Below the pieces are notes generated by a model. That model was not told the DNA's origin and made no database searches. It saw only the letters and a list, made by a program, of their open reading frames with translations. Position numbers and translations under genes: made by a program. This document shows positions 41,584 through 52,192 of a stretch of 64,000 bases of DNA, in pieces. The stretch lies in contig AJXE01000002.1 in assembly GCA_000263395.1 (NCBI GenBank), forward strand, positions 124,001-188,000. The letters are read 5' to 3'. The DNA is from Stutzerimonas stutzeri TS44 (GTDB lineage: Bacteria; Pseudomonadota; Gammaproteobacteria; Pseudomonadales; Pseudomonadaceae). Position 1 is the stretch's first letter, and every line of letters begins with the position of its first letter.

Positions 41584-42624
41584 TCAGGAGGGGGAACGGA
41601 CCAGCGGCGCCTGCGCCAGCGCCGCGAGGTTCGCCGAGCCGCTGCAGAAGCAGGCGATGCGCAGCTGCTCGATCAGCACGCGAAAGTGCGCGACCACCGC
41701 CTCCGGCGACGCCAGCGCGCAATCCAGTACGGCGGCGGCCTGCGCCACCAGATCGGCGCCGAGGGCGATGGCCTTGGCCGCGTCGATGCCGTCGCGGATA
41801 CCACCGGAACCGATCAGCGTGGCCTGCGGACAGGCCCGGCGTACCGTCTGGATCGCCTCGGCGGTGGGAATGCCCCAGTCGGCGAACGCCTCGGCCACCG
41901 CGCGCTGCTGCGCCGTGGTCGCCCGCGCCGCCTCCACCGCCGCCCAGCTGGTGCCGCCGGCACCGGCCACATCGAGCACCGCAACGCCGGCATCCAGCAG
42001 GCGCTGCGCCACCGCGGCCGACAGCCCGGCGCCAACCTCCTTGGCCACCAGCGGCACCTCCAGCGTGCGCGCCAGTCGTTCGATGGCCGCGAGCACGCCG
42101 CGCCAGTCACGGTCGCCGCCCGGCTGCACGGCCTCCTGCAGCGGATTGAGATGGATGATCAGCGCGTCGGCCTCGATCATCTCCACCGCACGCCGCGCCT
42201 CGTCGACGCCGTAGCCCTGCACCAGCTGCGCGGCGCCGAGGTTACCCAGCAGCGGCACGTCCGGCGCCAGCCGGCGCAGCTCGCCGGTCAGGCCGTGGCT
42301 GGACGCGCCGGATTCCAGCGCCACCCGCTGCGAGCCCACGGCCAGGGCGATCCCCAGCTCCTGCGCGGCCTCGGCCAGGTGCCGGTTGATCACCTCCGCA
42401 CGACGGGCGCCGCCAGTCATCGAGCCGATCAGCAGCGGCGCGGCCAGCGGGCGGCCGAACAGGCTGGTAGAGAGGTCCACCGCGTCCAGATCCAGCTCCG
42501 GCAAGGCGCAGTGCTCGAAGCGCCATGCGGCAAAGCCGGCGCCCTGCCCGCCGCGCGCGCGCAGCGAGCCAAGGACTATGTCCAGATGATCGTTCTTGCG
42601 TGTGGTCAGCTCGTTGTCGGTCAT
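41584..42624 (-). CDS. fni: Type II isopentenyl-diphosphate delta-isomerase
   Basis: A 346-residue FMN-dependent IDI-2. It has Thr-Arg-Lys-Asn-Asp-His-Leu (residues 7-13, IPP-binding Arg-Lys), Ile-Gly-Ser-Met-Thr-Gly-Gly, His-Leu-Asn-Pro-Leu-Gln-Glu (Glu metal ligand, about 149-155), Lys-Glu-Val-Gly-Ala-Gly and Gly-Ser-Gly-Gly-Ile-Arg-Asp. It interconverts IPP and DMAPP. Pseudomonads use the MEP pathway, which makes both, so this enzyme is accessory and often travels with carotenoid genes, none of which is seen here. The ATG at 42624 follows GGAGAGGAC. It is divergent from the acyl-CoA dehydrogenase at 42761. Confidence 0.92.
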   Translation of the reverse strand: MTDNELTTRKNDHLDIVLGSLRARGGQGAGFAAWRFEHCALPELDLDAVDLSTSLFGRPLAAPLLIGSMTGGARRAEVINRHLAEAAQELGIALAVGSQRVALESGASSHGLTGELRRLAPDVPLLGNLGAAQLVQGYGVDEARRAVEMIEADALIIHLNPLQEAVQPGGDRDWRGVLAAIERLARTLEVPLVAKEVGAGLSAAVAQRLLDAGVAVLDVAGAGGTSWAAVEAARATTAQQRAVAEAFADWGIPTAEAIQTVRRACPQATLIGSGGIRDGIDAAKAIALGADLVAQAAAVLDCALASPEAVVAHFRVLIEQLRIACFCSGSANLAALAQAPLVRSPS

Positions 42625-42760
42625 TGCCTGTCCTCTCCTGCGCGTGCCGGCAGGATGCCAGAAGACGCGCAGTTTTATGCAGGCATCACCCATCTGTATG
42701 GAGCTAGGCAGCGACCGACGGCGCTTCCTAGACTCGGCGGCATCTCAAGGAGGCCGTCCC

Positions 42761-44563
42761 ATGACCGAAACCCTGCTCTGTCCGCGCAACCTGGCATTCG
42801 AACTCTACGAGATGCTGGACGCCGAGGCCCTGACCCGTCGCGAGCGCTTCGCCGAGCACAGCCGCGAGACCTTCGACGCCGCGCTCGGCACCGCGCGCAG
42901 CATCGCCGAGAAATATTTCGCGCCGCACAACCGCAAGTCCGATGAGCACGAGCCGCAGTACGTCGACGGCGAGGCGGTGCTGATTCCCGAGGTCAAACCG
43001 GCGGTGGATGCGTTCATCGAGGCCGGCTTCCACAACGCCCAGCGCAACTTCGAGGACGGCGGCATGCAGCTGCCCAACCTGCTGTCGCGCGCCTGCTTCG
43101 CGCATTTCCAGTCGGCCAACATCGCCACCAGTTCCTACCCGATGCTGAGCATGGGCGCCGCGCACCTGATCGAGGCTTTCGGCTCGGAGGAGCAGAAGCA
43201 GCGCTTCCTGCAGCCGATGCTGGAGGGCCGCTTCTTCGGCACCATGGCGCTCACCGAGCCGCATGCCGGCTCGTCGCTGGCGGACATCCGCACCCGCGCC
43301 GAACCCGCCGGCGACGGCAGCTACCGGCTCAAGGGCAACAAGATCTTCATCTCCGGCGGCGACCACCCGCTGTCGGAGAACATCGTGCACATGGTGCTGG
43401 CCAAGCTGCCGGACGCGCCGCCCGGGGTGAAGGGCATCAGCCTGTTCATCGTGCCGAAGTTCCTGGTCAACGACGATGGCTCGCTGGGCGAGCGCAACGA
43501 CGTGCTGCTCGCCGGGCTGTTCCACAAGATGGGCTGGCGCGGCACCACGTCGACGGCGCTCAACTTCGGCGACAACGGCAACTGCGTCGGTTACCTGGTC
43601 GGCGAGCCGCACAAAGGGCTGGCGTACATGTTCCAGATGATGAACGAGGCGCGCATCGGCGTCGGCATGGGCGCGATCATGCTTGGCTACGCCGGCTACC
43701 TCTATTCGCTGAACTACGCCCGCGAACGTCCGCAGGGCCGCCTGCCGGACGGCAAGGACCCGGCCGCCGCGCAGGTGCCGATCATCGAGCACACCGACGT
43801 CAAGCGCATGCTGCTGACGCAGAAGGCCTACGTCGAAGGCGCCTTCGACCTCGGCCTGTACGCCGCACGCCTGGTCGACGACGAGCAGACCGCCGAGAGC
43901 GAGGAGCAGCGGCGCAACGCCAGCGAACTGCTCGACCTGCTCACCCCCATCGTCAAATCCTGGCCGTCGGAGTTCTGCCTGAAGGCCAACGAGCTGGCCA
44001 TTCAGATTCTCGGCGGCCACGGCTACACCCGCGAATACCCGGTCGAGCAGTACTACCGCGACAACCGCCTCAATCCGATTCACGAAGGCACCCACGGCAT
44101 CCAGTCGCTCGATCTGCTCGGGCGCAAGCTGATGCAGAACAAGGGCGCCGGCCTGCGCCAGCTGCTCGCGCTGATGCAGGACTGCTGCCAGCGCGCCGCC
44201 GAGCAGGATTCGCTCAGCGCACTGCGCCAGCCGCTGGAGCAGCACATCGCCCGGCTGACCACGGTGACCCAGGCGCTGCTCGGCGACCTGGCGGCTGGCA
44301 AGGTCAACCAGGCGCTGGCCAATTCGGCGCTGTACCTGAAGGTGTTCGGCCATGCGGTGGTCGGCTGGCGCTGGCTGGAACAGGCACTGCGCGCCACACA
44401 CGGACTGACCGCCGGTCAGCCGGCGGATGCCGACTTCTACCGCGGCAAGCTGCAGGCGGCGCGACTGTTCCTCACCTGGGAGCTACCCGGCTGCATGCAC
44501 GAGCTGGCGCTGCTGGAGGAACGCGACGACACCTGCCTGAACATGGAGGGTGCCTGGTTCTAA
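42761..44563 (+). CDS. Acyl-CoA dehydrogenase, third paralogue
   Basis: A 600-residue acyl-CoA dehydrogenase. It has [11 protein letters not shown] (FAD/substrate), Lys-Ile-Phe-Ile-Ser-Gly-Gly-Asp-His, and catalytic Glu in Ile-His-Glu-Gly-Thr-His-Gly-Ile-Gln (about 444). It has the same long-chain architecture as the two at 28-32 kb but a different N-terminus (Leu-Cys-Pro-Arg-Asn-Leu-Ala-Phe-Glu), so it is a more distant paralogue. A strong RBS (AAGGAGG, 7 bp spacing) fixes the start at 42761. It probably corresponds to the acyl-CoA dehydrogenase next to nhaP2 in P. aeruginosa. Confidence 0.9.
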   Translation: MTETLLCPRNLAFELYEMLDAEALTRRERFAEHSRETFDAALGTARSIAEKYFAPHNRKSDEHEPQYVDGEAVLIPEVKPAVDAFIEAGFHNAQRNFEDGGMQLPNLLSRACFAHFQSANIATSSYPMLSMGAAHLIEAFGSEEQKQRFLQPMLEGRFFGTMALTEPHAGSSLADIRTRAEPAGDGSYRLKGNKIFISGGDHPLSENIVHMVLAKLPDAPPGVKGISLFIVPKFLVNDDGSLGERNDVLLAGLFHKMGWRGTTSTALNFGDNGNCVGYLVGEPHKGLAYMFQMMNEARIGVGMGAIMLGYAGYLYSLNYARERPQGRLPDGKDPAAAQVPIIEHTDVKRMLLTQKAYVEGAFDLGLYAARLVDDEQTAESEEQRRNASELLDLLTPIVKSWPSEFCLKANELAIQILGGHGYTREYPVEQYYRDNRLNPIHEGTHGIQSLDLLGRKLMQNKGAGLRQLLALMQDCCQRAAEQDSLSALRQPLEQHIARLTTVTQALLGDLAAGKVNQALANSALYLKVFGHAVVGWRWLEQALRATHGLTAGQPADADFYRGKLQAARLFLTWELPGCMHELALLEERDDTCLNMEGAWF

Positions 44564-44598
44564 ACGACGCGAAAGGACGCCGAACAGGAACGGGGTAT

Positions 44599-44631
44599 TT
44601 TTGACAGAGCGTCAAAAGCTCAGGTTAGAAT
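44599..44631 (+). promoter_or_regulatory. Promoter with overlapping palindrome before nhaP2
   Basis: TTGACA (44601-44606) and TAGAAT (44626-44631) form a sigma-70-type promoter with a slightly long 19-bp spacer (18 bp if TTAGAA is used). TTTTGAC-N5-GTCAAAA (44599-44617) is a perfect palindrome over the -35 region, placed to act as an operator. The transcript would start about 45 bp upstream of the TTG start codon. Confidence 0.6.
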
Positions 44632-44684
44632 CCTGCTGGCACAGCCCATGCATATCGCGGCTGTCTCTACACAGGAGAACGCTT

Positions 44685-46430
44685 TTGGACGTCGGCAACA
44701 TCAATCACCTGTTTTTAATTGGTGGCTTGCTGGTGGCCATTAGCATTCTCGTCAGTTCGCTCTCGGCGCGGGTCGGCGTCCCCATCCTGGTGATCTTCCT
44801 CGGCGTCGGCATGCTCGCCGGCGTCGATGGCATCGGCGGCATCGTCTTCGAGGACTACAAACTCGCCTTCGTCATCAGCAACCTGGCGCTGGCGGTGATC
44901 CTGCTCGACGGCGGCATGCGCACGCGCAAGGCCACGTTCCGCGTGGCGCTGTGGCCGTCGATGTCGCTGGCGACCTGCGGTGTGGCCATCACCGCCGGCC
45001 TGACCGGCATCGCCGCCGCCTGGCTGTTCGACCTGAAGCTGATCGAGGGCCTGCTGATCGGCGCCATCGTCGGCTCCACGGATGCCGCGGTGGTGTTCAA
45101 CCTGCTCAACGGCAAGGGGCTGAACGAGCGGGTCGGACCGACGCTGGAGATCGAGTCGGGCAGCAACGACCCGATGGCGATGTTCCTCACCGTGACCCTG
45201 ATCGGCATGATCGCCTCGGGCGAAACCGACTTCACCTGGATGGTGCTGGTCAGCCTGGCGCAGCAGTTCGCCATCGGCATCGCCCTCGGCCTGGGCGGCG
45301 GCTGGCTGCTGCTGCAGCTGATCAACCGGCTGGCGGTGGCCGACGGGCTCTACCCGCTGCTGGCGGTGGCCGGCGGCATCATGATCTACGCGCTGTCCGG
45401 CGCGGTGGGCGGCAGCGGCATCCTCGCCGTCTACGCCTGCGGACTGATGCTGGGCAACCGGCCGATCCGCAACCGCCACGGCATCCTGCACATGTTCGAC
45501 GGCCTGGCCTGGCTCAGCCAGATCGGCATGTTCCTCGTGCTCGGCCTGTTGCTCACGCCCAGCGAGCTGCTGCCGATCGCCGTGCCGGCGCTGCTGCTGT
45601 CGCTGTGGATAATCCTCTTCGCGCGGCCGATCTCGGTGTTTATTGGCCTGCTGCCGTTTCGCAGCTTCAACCTGCGCGAACGCCTGTTCATCTCCTGGAT
45701 CGGCCTGCGCGGCGCGGTACCGGTGATCCTCGCGGTGTTTCCGCTGGTGGCCGGGCTGGACAATGCCCAGCTGTTCTTCAATGTCGCCTTCTTCATCGTG
45801 CTGGTGTCGCTGCTGCTGCAGGGCACCACGCTGCCCTGGGCGGCGAGGAAAGCCCGGGTCGAGGTGCCGCCCTCGCCCTCGCCGATCTCGCGCACCGGCC
45901 TGCAGGTGCATACCACCAGCCAGTGGGAGATCTTCGTCTACCGCCTGTCGAGCAAGAAATGGTGCATCGGTGCCGCGCTGCGCGAGCTGAAGATGCCGCC
46001 CGGTACGCGCATCGCCGCGCTGTTCCGCGGCAAGGAGCTGCTGCACCCGTCCGGCAGCACGCGACTGCAGGTCGACGACATCCTCTGCGTGATCGGCCAC
46101 GAGGACGATCTGCCGGCGCTCGGCCAGCTGTTCAGCCAGGCGCCCAAGCGTGGCCAGGACCTGCGCTTCTTCGGTGACTTCATCCTCGAAGGCGAAGCCG
46201 AGCTGGGCGCGATCGCCGCGCTCTACGGCCTCAAGCTGGACGGCATCGACGGCAGCCAGCCGATCGGCCAGTTCCTCGCCCAGCAGCTCGGCGGCCAGCC
46301 GGTGGTCGGCGACCATGTCGACTGGAACGGCCTGGCATGGACGATCGCCGCGATGGAAGGCGGCGAAGTACGCAAGGTCGGCCTGAAGTTTCCCGAAGGC
46401 GCCAAGCCCGGCCCGCAGCTGATGTTCTGA
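44685..46430 (+). CDS. nhaP2: K+/H+ antiporter NhaP2 (CPA1 family)
   Basis: A 581-residue protein with about 12 membrane helices (residues 1-395) followed by a cytoplasmic TrkA-C/RCK-C domain (about 405-480, with [10 protein letters not shown]) and a CorC-HlyC-like C-terminal domain. Transport motifs include Gly-Ser-Thr-Asp-Ala-Ala-Val-Val-Phe and Glu-Ser-Gly-Ser-Asn-Asp-Pro-Met-Ala, with the Asp pair typical of CPA1 exchangers. It exports K+ (and possibly NH4+/Na+) for protons. The start is a TTG at 44685 with AGGAG 8 bp upstream; no nearby ATG keeps the conserved Asn-His-Leu-Phe-Leu N-terminus. The order nhaP2, mscK-type channel, selO matches P. aeruginosa. Confidence 0.88.
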   Translation: MDVGNINHLFLIGGLLVAISILVSSLSARVGVPILVIFLGVGMLAGVDGIGGIVFEDYKLAFVISNLALAVILLDGGMRTRKATFRVALWPSMSLATCGVAITAGLTGIAAAWLFDLKLIEGLLIGAIVGSTDAAVVFNLLNGKGLNERVGPTLEIESGSNDPMAMFLTVTLIGMIASGETDFTWMVLVSLAQQFAIGIALGLGGGWLLLQLINRLAVADGLYPLLAVAGGIMIYALSGAVGGSGILAVYACGLMLGNRPIRNRHGILHMFDGLAWLSQIGMFLVLGLLLTPSELLPIAVPALLLSLWIILFARPISVFIGLLPFRSFNLRERLFISWIGLRGAVPVILAVFPLVAGLDNAQLFFNVAFFIVLVSLLLQGTTLPWAARKARVEVPPSPSPISRTGLQVHTTSQWEIFVYRLSSKKWCIGAALRELKMPPGTRIAALFRGKELLHPSGSTRLQVDDILCVIGHEDDLPALGQLFSQAPKRGQDLRFFGDFILEGEAELGAIAALYGLKLDGIDGSQPIGQFLAQQLGGQPVVGDHVDWNGLAWTIAAMEGGEVRKVGLKFPEGAKPGPQLMF

Positions 46431-46524
46431 TCCCGCGGCGGGCGCCGGCGCGCCCGTCTCGCGGACTCGCACTCGCCCGGCGCAGTCCGTAGACTCAGCA
46501 GTCCCTTCGTTTGCGGCTGCATCC

Positions 46525-49500
46525 ATGTCCTCCGTGCGCACCCTACTGCTGGCGGCCCTGGCCGCACTTTCCCTGAACGCGACGCCGGCGCTGGCCCAGG
46601 CGCTGGATATCACCGGCAGCAAACCGGCCGCCGAGGCCGAAGCCAAGCCCGCCGCGCCGTCGCTCGCCGAACAGATTCAGCAGCAGGCCGAGCAGAGCGC
46701 GACCGCGCGCCAGCAACTCGAGGAGCGCAGGACGCAGCTTGCGCAGGCGCCCAAGGAGATCGCCGAAGCCCGGCGCGCGCTCGAGGCGCTCAAGGCCAAA
46801 CCGGACGAAGACCCGGCCAGGCGCTACGCCGGCCTGAACGTCGCGGCGCTCGACCAGCGCCTGGCCGAGCGGATCGACGAGCTGGCCGAATGGCAGAAAC
46901 AGCTCAGCGCCGCCAACAGCCTGATCATCACCGCGCAGACCCGCCCGGAGCGTGCGCAGGCGGCCATCGGCAGCGCCCAGACGCGCATCCAGGAGCTCAA
47001 CACGCAGCTCAAGAGCGGGCGCGACGGCGGCAAGAGCCTCGGCGACGAGCAGCGCAGCCTGCTCAACGCGGAACTCGAAACCCTCGGCGCGCAGATCGAA
47101 CTGCGCCGCCAGGAGCTGGCCGGCAACAGCCTGATGCAGGACCTGGGCAAGGCGCGCCGCGACCTGCTCGCCGAGCGCATCGCCCGCGCCGAGCTGGAAA
47201 CCCAGGCGCTGCAGGCGCTGATCAACGAGAAGCGCCGCGCCGAGTCCGAGCAGACCGTGGCCGAGCTGTCGGCCAAGGCCGAGCAGGCCGGTTCCGATAC
47301 CCTACTGGCCGCCGAAAGCGCGGAGAACCTCAAGCTCTCCGACTACCTGCTGCGCGCCACCGAGCGGCTGAACGATCTCAACCAGCAGAACCTGCGTACC
47401 CGCCAGCAACTCGACACGCTGACCCAGACCGACCAGGCGCTGGAGGAGCAGATCAGCGTGCTCGAAGGCAGCCTGCTGCTCTCCAAGATCCTCTACCAGC
47501 AGAAGCTGACGCTGCCCAAGGTGCAGTTGGACAAGAACCTCGCCGACGAGATCGCCGATCTGCGGCTCTACCAGTTCGAGCTGAACCAGGCGCGCGAGAA
47601 GGCCGGCAACGCGCAGAGCTATGCCGATCAGCTGCTCGCCAGCCAGCCGGCCGAACAGGTGACAGTGGAGCTGCGCGCCGCGCTGCTGGAACTGCTCAAC
47701 ACCCGCAACGAGCTGCTCGACCGGCTGAACCGCACGCTCAACGCGCTGCTCAACGAATCGATCACCCTGCAGCTGAACCAGAAGCAGCTGCACGATACGG
47801 CGAGCGCCCTGAGCGCGACGCTCGACGAGCAGATGTTCTGGATTCCCAGCAACAAGCCGCTGGACCTGAGCTGGCTGGCCAGCGCGCCGCAGCGACTGGA
47901 GCGCCAGCTCGCCAGCATTCCCTGGAGCTCGCTGCTGGCCGAGCTGGGCGCCGGCCTGAAGGAGCGTCCGCTGCTGTTCCTGCCGCTGCTGCTGGCGATT
48001 GCCGTGCTGCTCTGGCGGCGCCCGACGATCAACGCCAAGCTCGATGCGCTGAGCCGCGACGTCGGCCATTTCCGCAACGACAGCCAGCTGCATACGCCGC
48101 TGGCGCTACTGCTCAACCTGCTGCTGGCGCTGCCCGGCGCGCTGCTGCTGGCGCTGTGCGGCTACCTGCTGCAGATGGACGCGCGCGGGCAGAACCTCGG
48201 CCTCGGCGCCGCGCTGTACGAGATGGCCCAGGCCTGGCTGGTGTTCTACACCGCCTACCGCATGCTCTCGCCGGGGCGCGTGGCGGAGCTGCACTTCCGC
48301 TGGTCGAAACCGCAGGTGATCTTCCTGCGCGACGAGCTGCGCCGCCTCGGGCTGGTGGTGCTGACCCTGGTGGTGGCAGTGAGCATCGCCGAGCAGCAGC
48401 CGGCCAATCTCGCCGACGACGTGCTCGGCCTGCTGGTGATCATCGCCTGCTATGCGCTGATGAGCTGGCGCATGGCGCGCATCCTGCGCAAGGGGCCGGC
48501 CAGCGAGAATGCGCCGCACGGACGGCTGCTGCTCGGCATGCTGTTCAGCGTGCTGCCGCTGCTGCTGATCGGCGTGATCGGCATGGGCTACTACTACACG
48601 GCGCTCAAGCTCACCGAACGGCTGATCGACACGCTCTATCTGCTGATGCTCTGGGTCGCGCTGGAGGCCACGCTGGTCCGCGCGCTGACCATCGCCGCGC
48701 GGCGCCTGGCCTACCAGCGCGCGCTGGCCAAGCGCCAGAGCAGCGAGGAGAACGGCAACGCCGAGACCGAGACGCTGGAGGAACCCGGACTGGACATCGA
48801 GCAGGTCAACCAGCAGTCGCTGCGCCTGACCCGCCTGGCCACCTTCGGCCTGTTCGTCGTCGCGCTGTACTGGGTCTGGTCGGACCTGATCTCGGTGGTG
48901 TCCTACCTGGATAACGTCACCCTCTACGAGTTCACCAGCGGCAGCGGCGAGACGCTGACCACCTCGGCGATCAGCCTGAACGATCTGCTCGGCGCGCTGG
49001 CCATCGTCGTCATCACCCTGGTGCTGGCGCGCAACCTGCCCGGCCTGCTCGAAGTCGCGGTGCTGTCGCGGCTGAACCTGGCGCCCGGCAGCGCCTACGC
49101 CACCGGCACGCTGCTGTCCTACACGCTGGTGGGCACCGGCATCGTCTCCACGCTGTCGACCCTCGGCGTCAGCTGGGACAAGCTGCAGTGGCTGGTGGCG
49201 GCGCTGTCGGTGGGCCTGGGATTCGGCCTGCAGGAAATCTTCGCCAACTTCGTCTCCGGCCTGATCATCCTGTTCGAGAAACCGGTGCGCATCGGCGACG
49301 TGGTGACCATCGGCAACCTCTCCGGCACGGTCAGCCGCATCCGCATCCGCGCCACCACCATCACCGATTTCGACCACAAGGAAATCATCGTTCCGAACAA
49401 GACCTTCGTCACCGACCAGCTGCTCAACTGGTCGCTGAGCGACACCGTCACCCGCGTCACCATCCGCATCGGCGTGGAATTCGGCTCGGACCTGGAGCAG

Positions 49501-49824
49501 GTTCGCGAGCTGCTGTTCCAGGCCGCGCAGGAGAATCCGCGCGTGCTCAAGGACCCGGAGCCGCAGGTGTTCTTCCTCAACTTCGGCGAGAGCCGCCTGG
49601 AACACGAGCTGCGCCTGCACGTGCGTGACCTCGGCGACCGCAACCCGGTGATCGACGAGATCAACCGCCGCCTCGATCGCGAATTCCGCGAGCACGGCAT
49701 CGTCATCGCCTTCCGCCAGCTCGACGTGCACCTCAAGGACCGCAGCGGCCGCGAGCTGCCGCTGCCCGCCGAGACAGCGGTTGCGACCGCCGTCCACGCG
49801 GTCCGCGCGCCGGACCCGAGCTGA
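46525..49824 (+). CDS. MscK/KefA-type mechanosensitive channel
   Basis: A 1,099-residue protein. It has a signal peptide (cleavage after Ala-Leu-Ala, about 24), a long periplasmic coiled-coil region (about 40-470, Gln/Glu/Leu-rich), several inner-membrane helices (about 480-840), and a C-terminal MscS pore module. This module has the TM3-like Leu-Ser-Val-Gly-Leu-Gly-Phe-Gly-Leu-Gln-Glu-Ile-Phe-Ala-Asn-Phe followed by Phe-Glu-Lys-Pro-Val-Arg-Ile-Gly-Asp. It opens on membrane tension and protects against hypo-osmotic shock; MscK also responds to external K+, which fits its place after the K+/H+ antiporter. No strong SD is seen before the ATG. Confidence 0.88.
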   Translation: MSSVRTLLLAALAALSLNATPALAQALDITGSKPAAEAEAKPAAPSLAEQIQQQAEQSATARQQLEERRTQLAQAPKEIAEARRALEALKAKPDEDPARRYAGLNVAALDQRLAERIDELAEWQKQLSAANSLIITAQTRPERAQAAIGSAQTRIQELNTQLKSGRDGGKSLGDEQRSLLNAELETLGAQIELRRQELAGNSLMQDLGKARRDLLAERIARAELETQALQALINEKRRAESEQTVAELSAKAEQAGSDTLLAAESAENLKLSDYLLRATERLNDLNQQNLRTRQQLDTLTQTDQALEEQISVLEGSLLLSKILYQQKLTLPKVQLDKNLADEIADLRLYQFELNQAREKAGNAQSYADQLLASQPAEQVTVELRAALLELLNTRNELLDRLNRTLNALLNESITLQLNQKQLHDTASALSATLDEQMFWIPSNKPLDLSWLASAPQRLERQLASIPWSSLLAELGAGLKERPLLFLPLLLAIAVLLWRRPTINAKLDALSRDVGHFRNDSQLHTPLALLLNLLLALPGALLLALCGYLLQMDARGQNLGLGAALYEMAQAWLVFYTAYRMLSPGRVAELHFRWSKPQVIFLRDELRRLGLVVLTLVVAVSIAEQQPANLADDVLGLLVIIACYALMSWRMARILRKGPASENAPHGRLLLGMLFSVLPLLLIGVIGMGYYYTALKLTERLIDTLYLLMLWVALEATLVRALTIAARRLAYQRALAKRQSSEENGNAETETLEEPGLDIEQVNQQSLRLTRLATFGLFVVALYWVWSDLISVVSYLDNVTLYEFTSGSGETLTTSAISLNDLLGALAIVVITLVLARNLPGLLEVAVLSRLNLAPGSAYATGTLLSYTLVGTGIVSTLSTLGVSWDKLQWLVAALSVGLGFGLQEIFANFVSGLIILFEKPVRIGDVVTIGNLSGTVSRIRIRATTITDFDHKEIIVPNKTFVTDQLLNWSLSDTVTRVTIRIGVEFGSDLEQVRELLFQAAQENPRVLKDPEPQVFFLNFGESRLEHELRLHVRDLGDRNPVIDEINRRLDREFREHGIVIAFRQLDVHLKDRSGRELPLPAETAVATAVHAVRAPDPS

Positions 49825-49854
49825 ACCCCGCCGCCGCGCACGGGCCTAAACTGA

Positions 49855-51390
<1,536 letters not shown>

Positions 51391-51395
51391 AGCGG

Positions 51396-51448
51396 GTGCA
51401 ACCCGCGCCGTCGACGCCTGAGCGCCACTCCGCAACGGCGGGTTGCAC
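51396..51448. repeat. 11-bp inverted repeat just after selO
   Basis: GTGCAACCCGC (51396-51406) and its inverse GCGGGTTGCAC (51438-51448) enclose 31 bp. There is no T-run. The motif GCGGGTTGCA also opens each 97-bp unit of the array at 39.2 kb, so it is a dispersed repeat element, possibly serving as a 3'-end hairpin for selO mRNA. Confidence 0.6.
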
Positions 51449-51470
51449 TCACATTTTGCTTCACGGCGAG

Positions 51471-52150
51471 TGGCGATTGACGAGTTGTTTGGAAGCTTGG
51501 TTTCGCCCGGCTGGGAGAGTTCCTTTTGGCAGTCGCCGGGCGAGCATTTTGCTTCATGGCGATTGGCGAATTGCTTGATTTCCGAGTGTCCGATGCCGCT
51601 GGTTTCGGCCACCCGGCCGAGTCACTTTCTTGTTGCTTGCCCAACAAGAAAGTAACCAAAGAAGAAGGGCACCCGACATCCGGGTCTGGCCTGCGGCCAG
51701 ACTTCCCTCGCTCCGGCGCCGCTCCGGGGGCACGTCACGAAGGGACGTCCCTGTCCCTTCGTGACTCGCTCGGCGTCCTGCCTCGCGTCCCCCTGCGCGA
51801 CGCCTCCACTCGGCCTCCTGACGGGATCGGAGTCCGAGTCGCCTGAAGGTTTCTCGTTGTTGCTTTGGCTTTTAGCTACACGGCCTGTCAGGCGGCACCA
51901 CCCGCCCCTTTCAGGAGGGTGAGTGGAATCGTTGCGTAAGGGAGCGAGCCGCATGGATGCGGCGAGAGGCTTAAAGGGCCAAGGATGGCCCTTGTAAGCC
52001 GTCCCCTGAAGCGGCGATGGAGCGAACGAACCCCGGCGCAGCCGGGGCCGGATGTAGGGGCAAGCGGTTTTGGTTACTTTTGCCGCGATTGGCAAAAGTG
52101 ACTCGCCCAGCAGGGCGAAACCAAGCTCTCAAGCCACTCGCCAATCGCCA
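51471..52150. repeat. Large hairpin-rich palindromic element, no coding gene
   Basis: Outer arms 51471-51514 and 52107-52150 are inverted copies (about 37 of 44 positions match, e.g. GCTTGGTTTCGCCC in both). Inside are a second inverted pair, CGAGTCACTTT at 51618-51628 and its inverse at 52095-52105, and a third, AAAGTAACCAAA at 51649-51660 and its inverse at 52069-52080. Between them are many local hairpins: 12 bp at 51624-51653, 7 bp at 51685-51701, a perfect 13-bp GTCACGAAGGGAC stem at 51734-51765, 7 bp at 51974-51993, 7 bp at 52031-52047 and 9 bp at 52077-52100. No open frame there looks like a real gene. It resembles a dispersed structured repeat or noncoding RNA/ssDNA element. Confidence 0.7.
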
Positions 52151-52192
52151 TAAAAGTAAAACGTACAGGCCGCACGATCAGCCTTACCCACC

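Noticed and set aside
51526..52095. Possible small genes in the region after selO (106-157 codons on either strand)
   Set aside because: The frames run through perfect hairpins and inverted arms, lack SD sequences, and give low-complexity Pro/Arg/Ser-rich peptides. The structure, not a protein, is the conserved-looking signal.
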